DNA from: Pseudomonadota bacterium
Lineage (GTDB): Bacteria; Pseudomonadota; Gammaproteobacteria; Acidiferrobacterales; Acidiferrobacteraceae
Reading direction: 5' to 3'
Assembly: GCA_021797365.1 (NCBI GenBank)
Contig: JAJZZU010000152.1
Span: 1-6,549 of the forward strand
Length of the DNA: 6,549 bases
The translations under genes and the position numbers were made by a program. Shown one piece after another: positions 1 to 5,615 of this stretch. Within the stretch, counting starts at the first letter, position 1. The number at the start of each line of letters is the position of its first letter. The notes under the pieces are model-generated. The model was not told the DNA's origin. It did no database searches and saw nothing but the letters and a program-made list of their open reading frames with translations.

Positions 1-88
1 TCCGCACCCCTTCTTTTTTGTCGCCTCTGCCCCCCCTTTTTTTACGACCCGAAATCCGCAGCCGACCCGGCGTACACACACCTCTCGC
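1..88. other. Low-complexity stretch before the YbjN-like frame
   Basis: This segment has runs of C and T (including CCCCCCC followed by seven Ts near 31-43) and no recognisable gene or ribosome-binding site. The T-runs are not preceded by a stem I can form, so I do not call a terminator. It may be the junction at which the 5' part of the YbjN-like gene was lost. Confidence 0.3.
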
Positions 89-439
89 ATGCGGAACACG
101 AGATATCTCTGGGGTACTGCTCTTTTGGGGAAAACCGCGGCTTATCGCCAGATTGACGCGCTTTTGGACAGCCGTTTACACTTGCTCAAACTCGGCGCCT
201 ATCATCTTGATCTCGACGATGGGAATATCCAATTTCGGCTCGGGGTACTCCTCGGGGACTCCCTCGCGACACCCGAGATTGTGCGAACCAATCTGCTCAC
301 CGCCATCCACATGATGGATAGTTCCGTCCCGGAAATCATGACGGTGGCGTTCAGTGACCGCAGTGCGCTGGATATCATCGAAGAGGCCGAGAGACAGGAT
401 ATCGAGGGCGAGGCAGCGCCCGGCACGCCATTGCAGTGA
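89..439 (+). CDS. YbjN-like domain protein, probable C-terminal remnant
   Basis: The 116-residue frame has a coherent C-terminal two-thirds. A segment with LGAYHLDLDDG and IQFRLGV (about residues 35-52) is followed by a helix around ATPEIVRTNL, then MMDSSVPEIMTVAFS and an acidic end. This order (Gly-x-(Y/F)-x-L-D, a strand of the form (I/V)-x-(F/Y)-R, then 'T-x-E-x-V' and a late 'D-x-x-x-P-x-(I/L)' helix) is what I know from YbjN-type proteins, which share a fold with type III secretion chaperones. Full proteins are usually 140-170 residues, so the N-terminal strands appear to be missing. The ATG at 89 has no Shine-Dalgarno in front. The frame stays open to the first base of the window, but the translation there is low-complexity and Pro/Phe-rich, not family-like. 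The start is therefore unreliable and the gene is probably 5'-truncated or frameshifted. The stop lies 9 bases before the right-end hairpin of an IS remnant, so the last residues may also come from an insertion junction. The family call is by eye. Confidence 0.5.
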   Translation: MRNTRYLWGTALLGKTAAYRQIDALLDSRLHLLKLGAYHLDLDDGNIQFRLGVLLGDSLATPEIVRTNLLTAIHMMDSSVPEIMTVAFSDRSALDIIEEAERQDIEGEAAPGTPLQ

Positions 440-447
440 TATTCTGA

Positions 448-463
448 ACCCGCTTAAGCGGGT
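448..463 (-). repeat. Right-end hairpin of IS200/IS605-type element (candidate)
   Basis: ACCCGCTTAAGCGGGT is a perfect 16-base palindrome able to form a 6-bp stem with a TTAA loop. It sits about 25 bases past the stop (488-490) of the tnpB remnant that reads toward it. IS200/IS605-family elements have no terminal inverted repeats. They carry subterminal hairpins, and the 3' end of tnpB plus this hairpin normally forms the end of the guide (omega/re) RNA. Position and orientation fit that role. I cannot place the exact cleavage site; it should lie between here and the YbjN-like stop at 439. No T-run follows on either strand, which argues against a plain intrinsic terminator. Confidence 0.55.
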
Positions 464-487
464 GAGCTTCTAGCCAAGACTCGCGGT

Positions 488-1247
488 TCATGGGCGATCC
501 CCGGAAGGAACCCGCAACGGCTGGGCTCGTTGCGGCGCTTGATTCCACGATTCGGCCAGACAACTTCCGCCATGGACCGGCGGAAGGCCCGTGCCCGGGC
601 GACTACTCCGCCCGAGGCTTCCCGGACGGGGATACGTGATGCGGTTCGGAAACGGCACCACTTGACCAAACGCCGGCGGGTGCGTGTTGACGCCGCCGAC
701 GACATCCCGGTGGCCCTGAAGGCCGCATTGCGAGCACTGCCAGTACGCCCCTTGGGCTTGTGGCGATGGCCACATACGGGACACCCCTGCGGGCGACAAT
801 GCCGGCTGGACGTACCTCTTTCGTCCCCGGTGAAGCATGGGCCATGCGGCCCACAACGCACAATGCAGTCTTTCTCCGACTTCTGCTGCAGGTAATCGAT
901 ATCCTTGCCGTATCCCCACTGGCTCAGGCGCTGGTTATGGTGACGGCCACACGTCTTGCGCCGGACACCGTCAGGATTGCCTACAAATACCGACCCAACT
1001 TTATGGGCCTTGCAGAAATCCACCGCCTGGCGGGTGCCCTTCTCGCAGGTCGTGCACCCGCCGTGCATGGCGCAGGGTGAGCGTGACCCTGGATCCGCCC
1101 GAGCTTCCGCCAGCGCCGCGAACCCTTCATACAGCGGGCGCGCTTCCTTTGGGTGGCACCCAGTTGCTTGCTGTGCAGGCGCTTGAGAGAACGGATCCCG
1201 CGCCCGGAGACGACTAGGGCCTCACCCTCATTGGTCACCACGGCATG
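488..1247 (-). pseudogene. tnpB: tnpB pseudogene (IS1341/IS605-type RNA-guided nuclease), truncated and multiply frameshifted
   Basis: Three minus-strand frames together rebuild the C-terminal half of a TnpB. From about 1247 to 1101 comes VVTNEGEALVVSGRGIRSLK followed by GSRRWRKL. The frame then changes to LRHARRVHDLRE (about 1088-1040). It changes again near 1041 to KGTRQAVDFCKAHKVGSVF, GNPDGVRRKTCGRHHN, GYGKDIDYL, GDERGTSS and CPVCGHRHKPKGR (to about 745). A last change near 744 gives WQCSQCGLQGHRDVVGGVN and a Pro/Arg-rich end stopping at 488-490. These match the TnpB order: RuvC-II region with the Glu of ERGTSS, a four-Cys zinc ribbon (CPVC...CSQC), then the RuvC-III Asp in GHRD. At least three frame changes split these motifs and about five extra residues interrupt the zinc ribbon approach. 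The N-terminal half, including the RuvC-I Asp expected a few codons before HAVVTNEG, is absent: an in-frame TGA (1248-1250) and the SWIM gene's stop lie there instead. No tnpA is present. The product cannot be functional. Confidence 0.85.
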
Positions 1248-1253
1248 TCATGC

Positions 1254-2255
1254 TTAAGGTTTGGGTGCCTTGACTGATGCGACCGCCCGCTTTTTCTTGG
1301 GCAAAGCGCTTACCGTTGATCGCGACTTTGGGGCTGGCGGCACGGGTGTCCTCGCAGTGTGCGGGCCGGCGCGATCCCCGGCGCGCGTCTTCGCCCGCAC
1401 CGGCTTCTTGGCTGGCGCGGTCTTCTTTGCTGTCTGGGGCTTCTTGCCCTTTGTCCCTGCAGGCTTGCCCACCGCTTTGCGCGTAATCCCTTGTTCGGAT
1501 CGCGGGGCCTTCCGTGGCCGCGCGTCCTTCAACGGCGGTAGCGTTTCGTCCATTTCGATGCCAAACACGTCGGCGATACGCGCATTATCGAGCACCTTAC
1601 CAGTCTCCAGGCGTTTCTGTGATTTCGGCGCGCCCGCCCCCGCTTGGCTAATGAGGTCCTTGGCGTCGACGCGCCGTAAGCGGAAGAGCAATTCGGGCTG
1701 TTGATCAAGGCGCGCACCCACCCCGTAGAGCACCGCGGCAATGTGCTTGCACATGGAGGCCCAGTCGGGACAACTGCAGCTGAAGCGAATCTCCTTCGGT
1801 CCGGGGAAAAGCCCAGTCCCCGGCGTACAGATCCGCTCCATCACAGCCGTCGAAAGCTTCCCTTGTAGAAGTTCAATGAGCGAATCGATAGAGTTCGCGC
1901 AATCGGCACCAATGGCCCGCCACTGCTTCAGAGGGACCGCCGCGACATGGATGGTGACCGTATAGAGGTTGGAGCCCATCACCTGGGCCTGTACTTCCCC
2001 CTCGGTCATTGTGAGATCAATGACCGAACCGTTGCGAACATAGGTGCGTCCGCGTGGCAGGCGGTTGGCGTAGTCGCTGTAGTCTTCGAGGTTCTTGCAC
2101 CAAGCCTTGCCCCAGAAGGTCTTTGCAATCGCGCCGCGACAGGGCTCGATAGGCGAAAAATCGGCGCCAGCTTTCTTGGCTTTGGCCGCGAGCTTCTCCG
2201 CATTTTTGCGCCGTTGGGCGACCGAAACATAGGGCTTCCAGCTATAGTAGCTCAT
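1254..2255 (-). CDS. SWIM zinc-finger domain protein, partner of SNF2 ATPase
   Basis: The 333-residue protein begins MSYYSWKPYVSVAQRR, the usual opening of the bacterial SWIM protein encoded next to SNF2 ATPases. Conserved blocks follow: FWGKAWC (about 47-53), SDYANRLPRGRTYVRNGSV (60-78), SLIELLQGKLS (125-135), then the SWIM finger FSCSCPDWASMCKH. The CxCx6CxH zinc ligands are C160, C162, C169 and H171, all present, followed by AAVLYGVGARLD and PELLFRLR. SWIM domains bind DNA or partner proteins. Here the likely partner is the SNF2 ATPase encoded just upstream, as in B. subtilis ywqA-ywqB. Residues from about 246 to the end are rich in Lys, Ala, Pro and Arg (KKPQTAKKTAPAKKP, LPKKKRAVASVKAPKP), predicted disordered and basic, like a histone H1 tail, and probably contact nucleic acid. 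I prefer ATG at 2255 because homologues start at MxYY and AGGAGG lies just before it, although the spacing of 3 bases is short. A GTG at 2267, overlapping the SNF2 stop as GTGA, would add four residues. The stop is directly beside a tnpB deletion junction. Confidence 0.92.
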   Translation of the reverse strand: MSYYSWKPYVSVAQRRKNAEKLAAKAKKAGADFSPIEPCRGAIAKTFWGKAWCKNLEDYSDYANRLPRGRTYVRNGSVIDLTMTEGEVQAQVMGSNLYTVTIHVAAVPLKQWRAIGADCANSIDSLIELLQGKLSTAVMERICTPGTGLFPGPKEIRFSCSCPDWASMCKHIAAVLYGVGARLDQQPELLFRLRRVDAKDLISQAGAGAPKSQKRLETGKVLDNARIADVFGIEMDETLPPLKDARPRKAPRSEQGITRKAVGKPAGTKGKKPQTAKKTAPAKKPVRAKTRAGDRAGPHTARTPVPPAPKSRSTVSALPKKKRAVASVKAPKP

Positions 2256-2258
2256 AAT

Positions 2259-2264
2259 CCTCCT
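2259..2264 (-). promoter_or_regulatory. Shine-Dalgarno AGGAGG for the SWIM gene
   Basis: The minus strand reads AGGAGG at 2264-2259, three bases before ATG at 2255-2253 and starting inside the SNF2 stop codon (TGA, 2266-2264). A ribosome finishing SNF2 would therefore end on top of this site, which suggests coupled re-initiation. The short spacer is unusual. The alternative GTG start at 2267 would place the site inside the coding region and would have only GGGGAAGA in front. Confidence 0.6.
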
Positions 2265-4978
2265 CACTCTTCCCCTGCGGTATGGATGTCGAGCTTCACC
2301 AAGTCAAGGAGTTCCTGATCGCTCATCTCGGTTAGCAGCTGTTCGGCGCCACCCTCCAACACGTCCTTTACCAGTTGCCGCTTCGATTCGATCAGCTGAT
2401 CAATGTGATCTTCTATGGTGCCGCGACAGATAAATTTGTGGACCAGCACGTTTTTCTTTTGGCCGATGCGAAAGGCGCGATCGGTTGCCTGGGCTTCCAC
2501 CGCCGGATTCCACCACCGGTCGAAATGGATCACATGCGATGCGGCGGTGAGGTTGAGGCCTGCTCCGCCCGCCTTGAGGGAGAGGACGAAAAACGGTATC
2601 AGCTCGTCTTCTTGAAAGCGTTTGACCAGCGTGCGGCGCGTGGCGACCGGAGTACCGCCGTGAAGTACAAGGCCCGCCCGACCAAAGAGCGACCCGAGCA
2701 ATACGGCCAGCGGTTCTGTGGTTTCGCGAAACTGGGTGAATACCAGCACCTTCTCCTGCTTGGCGGCGATGATCTCCGCCAATTCGCGTAGCCGCGCGAA
2801 CTTGCCACTATCGTCCGCGCCCCAGGCCCCATCGCCCAACCATTGCGAGGGATGGTTGCAGATCTGCTTGAAGCGCATTAGGAAGGACAACACAACGCCC
2901 TTGCGTCTCACTCCTTCAACTTTTTCAAGGGCGGTCGCAAGCTCCTTGACAGCGTTCTGGTAAAGCGCGGCTTGCACCGGAGTGAGATGGCACCAAGCCT
3001 TGATCTCGGTCTTGTCCGGTAGATCATCGATGACGCGCCGATCGGTTTTCAGCCGCCGCAGGATGTAGGGCTGCACCAAGGTTCTCAGGGGCCCAAAATG
3101 CTGGGTTTTTGCCAGATTCTTGGTGAACTTTGAGAAAACCTTATCGGAGCCTAGCAATCCCGGGTGGGTGAAATCGAAGATCGACCAGAGGTCGCTCAGG
3201 CGGTTTTCCACGGGCGTGCCGGTCAGCGCGATGCGAGTGGCGGCCTTGATTTTCTTCACTTGCCGCGTCTGCTTGGCGCTCGGATTCTTGATAGCCTGCG
3301 CCTCATCGATGATGGCTAAGCGCCAATCAATGGCCGCGAGCGTCGAGAGCCGCAAGAGCGAGCCGTAGCTCGTGATGACAAGGTCCACGTCTTTCAGTCG
3401 TTTGGCATCCAAGACACGGAGTTCGGCCGCCGGCATGGCCGAAGGGTGCGCGATCAGTAGGCGCAGGCTGGGCGCGAACCGTTGCGCTTCGTCTGCCCAG
3501 TTAGCGACGAGGGAGGCGGGGGCCACCAGCAGGCTCGGACGGGAGTTTTGGCGCTCGCGCTTTAAAACCAGAAGCAGGGACAACACTTGAATGGTCTTGC
3601 CAAGACCCATGTCGTCAGCAAGACAGGCTCCCAGCCCCAGTCGGGTGAGCAGATACAGCCAACGCACGCCGATTTGTTGATACGGCCGTAGCGTGGCCTT
3701 GAGCTCCGGGCCGGGGTTGATCTGTGCCAGCCCCTCAGGTTGGCGCAGGCCCTGCAACGTCTCGGCAAGCCAAGGACCAGGCGTCCATTGCGACCAATCG
3801 GCATCGGCGGGATCCAAGGTGTCGGCGTCGAGCGGCGCCCCGGCCATCAGACGCATGGCCTCGGAGAAGGCGAGCCCCGTTGTGGCCACCGTGTTTTCGA
3901 TAGCCTTAAAGCGTTCTAATAGGGAGCCCAGCCGGTCTCGGTCCACCTCGACCCAGCGCCCGCGGATCCACTGCAAGCCATCGGTACTTTTGAGTAAGGC
4001 CTTAATCTCGGCGGCGGTAAGGCGCTCGCCATCAAGCGTCATCTCAATGTGGAAATCCAGGAGCGCATCCTGACCCAACATTGAGGGTGGGTGGGCGCCT
4101 ACGTTGGCCTTGACCTGCGGCCGGGCCGGACGGCCGCTACGCCAGGTCCCCGGCGTGCGCACGATGATGCCCGCCGCTTCAAGCTTCGCGATATCAGTGA
4201 GGAACTGGTGGGCATCGGTCAGGGTCCAGCGTAGCGGGTGGAAGATTTCGCCGGCATCGACCATTTCACGTAACCAACGACATTGCGCAGCCCCGTTTCG
4301 AACCGGCGTGAGCAAGGACAGTAGGCGGGCCTGGCTCTTACCATCGGAGAATTCGGTCAGTGCCTGTGACAGGGGAAGGTGTTGCGCCTTGCCGTGAACC
4401 GACAAACGCGTGGTGTAGGTGGCGAGAAAGGCAAAGGGCGCTTCGCTATCCCGGCGATTCTCGGCAAGATTGAAATAGACCCGGCCTACCTGATTCCAAG
4501 TCGGGTGGCAGGCCTTGAGGTAATCCTGAAGCGGGCGTTTCGATGCGGCGAGCTCCGCACGTAAAGCGATATCAAACTCGCCCCATAAGGCCTTCAGGAC
4601 CTCCGCAGTAAGGTACTCCGCACCTCTCATCGGGGGCGCATCGGCAATGAACGCCTGGAACCAATGATCGTCGGGGGTGGCTACGGCCACGTCGGCGTCT
4701 GGGGGCGTGGCGCATAAGAGCGTCACATAATGCGAAGCGAAGCTTCTCCACCAAGCGAGACTGGGCGGCAAGACGGTTCCGATTTCTGCAGCACCCAGAT
4801 GGAGTAGACCATGTCCGGCGCCGAGGGCAAAAGCCGCGGCGAGCCGATCCTGAAGTTTTGCAGACAAAGGATGCAAACCACCGGGGTCCGGAGCCCACAG
4901 CAGGTGGCCTTGCGGGGTCAGTAGTAACGTATGGGCCGTGGCGGCAGTAATGGCCGTCGGTGCTGTCGCATCAATCAT
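2264..4978 (-). CDS. SNF2-family DNA-dependent ATPase (DEAD/DEAH-like helicase superfamily 2)
   Basis: The 904-residue protein (numbered from ATG at 4978) has a complete SNF2 ATPase. Motif I is DDMGLGKT (K461), Ia is LLVAPASLVANW, II is IIDEAQ (DEAQ 558-561) and III is LTGTPVENRLSDLWSIFDF (from about 585). The second lobe has VLVFTQF (744-750), LHGGT, LKAGGAGLNL (to about 810) and QATDRAFRIGQ (830-840), whose final Arg is the arginine-finger region. The roughly 430-residue N-terminal half includes LTAAEIKALL and LQWIRGRWVEVD (about 320-346), which resembles the bacterial SNF2-associated domain (DUF3670 type). Such enzymes translocate on duplex DNA using ATP to remodel or remove bound protein and usually do not unwind strands. 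All core motifs are intact, so it should be active in the cytoplasm on the chromosome. It is the first gene of an operon with the SWIM protein, with no gap between them. The start is uncertain: a GTG at 4990 would add four residues, and neither codon has a strong ribosome-binding site. No clear promoter was found upstream. Confidence 0.95.
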   Translation of the reverse strand: MIDATAPTAITAATAHTLLLTPQGHLLWAPDPGGLHPLSAKLQDRLAAAFALGAGHGLLHLGAAEIGTVLPPSLAWWRSFASHYVTLLCATPPDADVAVATPDDHWFQAFIADAPPMRGAEYLTAEVLKALWGEFDIALRAELAASKRPLQDYLKACHPTWNQVGRVYFNLAENRRDSEAPFAFLATYTTRLSVHGKAQHLPLSQALTEFSDGKSQARLLSLLTPVRNGAAQCRWLREMVDAGEIFHPLRWTLTDAHQFLTDIAKLEAAGIIVRTPGTWRSGRPARPQVKANVGAHPPSMLGQDALLDFHIEMTLDGERLTAAEIKALLKSTDGLQWIRGRWVEVDRDRLGSLLERFKAIENTVATTGLAFSEAMRLMAGAPLDADTLDPADADWSQWTPGPWLAETLQGLRQPEGLAQINPGPELKATLRPYQQIGVRWLYLLTRLGLGACLADDMGLGKTIQVLSLLLVLKRERQNSRPSLLVAPASLVANWADEAQRFAPSLRLLIAHPSAMPAAELRVLDAKRLKDVDLVITSYGSLLRLSTLAAIDWRLAIIDEAQAIKNPSAKQTRQVKKIKAATRIALTGTPVENRLSDLWSIFDFTHPGLLGSDKVFSKFTKNLAKTQHFGPLRTLVQPYILRRLKTDRRVIDDLPDKTEIKAWCHLTPVQAALYQNAVKELATALEKVEGVRRKGVVLSFLMRFKQICNHPSQWLGDGAWGADDSGKFARLRELAEIIAAKQEKVLVFTQFRETTEPLAVLLGSLFGRAGLVLHGGTPVATRRTLVKRFQEDELIPFFVLSLKAGGAGLNLTAASHVIHFDRWWNPAVEAQATDRAFRIGQKKNVLVHKFICRGTIEDHIDQLIESKRQLVKDVLEGGAEQLLTEMSDQELLDLVKLDIHTAGEE

Positions 4979-5054
4979 TCGTCGCTTCACCAGCGCTCAA
5001 TCTGTCCACTCATACCCCGCGGCTTTTTGACGTGAGCAAGGGCAAGGCCACAAT

Positions 5055-5077
5055 AGACAAGGAAAAAGACCTTGTCT
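5055..5077. repeat. 8-bp inverted repeat, hairpin in the SNF2 leader
   Basis: AGACAAGG (5055-5062) and CCTTGTCT (5070-5077) are perfect inverted copies separated by AAAAAGA. In an SNF2 transcript the hairpin would sit about 65-100 bases before the start codon with a U-rich loop. There is no T-run directly after it on the minus strand, so it is not a standard terminator. It could be a leader hairpin or a dyad bound by a regulator. Confidence 0.4.
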
Positions 5078-5312
5078 GCGAGCGGCAAGGGCCGTATCGG
5101 CGCCCTTAAACGCGGTGGTCTGCGGCCACCCCGCCAGCTTTCTACTGCGGGAAGGCCAAAACCCACCGACCACGAAAGAACGTGGCCCAGCAGAACACGT
5201 AGGCGCCTCCCAGCCCCACGGCCTCGCCGAGGCTTCCAGCCGACCGCGAAGATTTGGTTACGCATCCGGGCGGGCACCCCCCGGACGATGGCCTGCTCAA
5301 GCTTGCCAGCAC

Positions 5313-5329
5313 TTGGCATGCCATGCCAA
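5313..5329. promoter_or_regulatory. 17-base palindrome, operator-like
   Basis: TTGGCATGCCATGCCAA consists of perfect 8-base arms around one central base. It lies about 335 bases upstream of SNF2. On the minus strand it directly follows an AT-rich stretch containing TATAGT (complement of 5331-5336), which could serve as a -10 element, although I find no convincing -35. A palindrome just downstream of a promoter would suit a repressor site for the operon, but this is inference. A related but less perfect sequence, GGCATGTCATGC, lies at 1242-1253. Confidence 0.35.
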
Positions 5330-5427
5330 CTATAACCTATTACTGTGAAAGAGTGATGACTAAAGGCAATACACCCCCGACCCCGTAAACGCGGCAAGAG
5401 AGTAAGACCATGTCGAACGGGTGATGC

Positions 5428-5615
5428 GGTGCGCGGTGCGCATGTCGTTGCCAAGCAGCCGAAGTGCCTTCGCCAGGAAACCTGGCGAGGCCTTTTTACT
5501 GTGCGTGCTCAATGGCGACAATTCGGGGTACGAGTCGGCTGCTTGGATCCCATGAGCGTGCGGGGTTAAGGCCCCAAAGAAACGATCGATCTCAGACAAC
5601 GGCGCACCGCGCACC
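5428..5615. repeat. Compound interrupted inverted repeat
   Basis: Three blocks on the left recur inverted on the right in mirror order. GGTGCGCGGTGCGC (5428-5441) pairs with 5602-5615, CGTTG (5446-5450) with 5597-5601, and CCAAGCAGCCGA (5451-5462) with 5535-5546. The first block is itself a tandem heptamer GGTGCGC x2. The left arm has a 4-base bulge; the right arm has a 50-base insertion (5547-5596) that contains a small GGGG/CCCC hairpin. In total 31 bases are paired around a core of 72 bases that holds an intrinsic terminator. It could be the end region of a mobile element, a recombination site, or a structured RNA. It abuts the IS4 transposase remnant. Confidence 0.6.
5468..5497 (+). terminator. 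Rho-independent terminator, plus strand
   Basis: CTTCGCCAGG (5468-5477) pairs with CCTGGCGAGG (5481-5490) around an AAA loop, giving a ten-base-pair GC-rich stem with one T-G wobble. CC and five Ts follow. The T-run exists only for plus-strand transcription. No plus-strand gene is visible upstream in the window, so the transcript it ends is unknown: a small RNA starting between about 5340 and 5460, or a gene lost in rearrangement. Confidence 0.75.

Larger units (their letters stand above)
4991..5330 (-). other. Region upstream of SNF2 without a defensible gene; possible decayed small membrane-protein gene
   Basis: A minus-strand frame is open from 5454 to a TGA at 4989-4987 that overlaps the alternative GTG start of SNF2. 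Only parts look coding. MPSAGKLEQAIVRGVPARMR (from ATG at 5319) and NQIFAVGWK have plausible codon use. Then a different frame gives a hydrophobic stretch AVGLGGAYVFCWATFF that ends at a stop at 5142-5144. The first frame resumes hydrophobic character late, in VFFLVYCGLALAHV. The rest is Arg/Pro/Gly-rich, as GC-rich noncoding DNA often translates. One reading is a small membrane-protein gene broken by two frameshifts; another is plain leader DNA. I recognise no family. Confidence 0.2.

Noticed and set aside
530..1217. Several overlapping plus-strand frames of 76-126 residues
   Set aside because: They lie opposite the tnpB remnant, are Arg/Pro-rich and have no coherent domains.
488..1247. tnpB as a working gene using programmed frameshifts
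   Set aside because: It has at least three frame changes plus loss of the RuvC-I region, and the slip sites do not look like known frameshift signals. Decay is simpler.
1261..1704. Long plus-strand open frame opposite the SWIM gene
   Set aside because: It is the antisense of the Lys/Ala/Pro-rich tail, with no ribosome-binding site and no family features; a compositional shadow.
1254..4990. Assignment of the operon to DISARM or another named defence system
   Set aside because: No methyltransferase, PLD, DUF1998-type or other diagnostic partner gene is present; only the SNF2-SWIM pair is seen.
5170..5185. CCACG/CGTGG hairpin
   Set aside because: A 5-bp stem in GC-rich DNA is expected by chance, and there is no T-run or other context.
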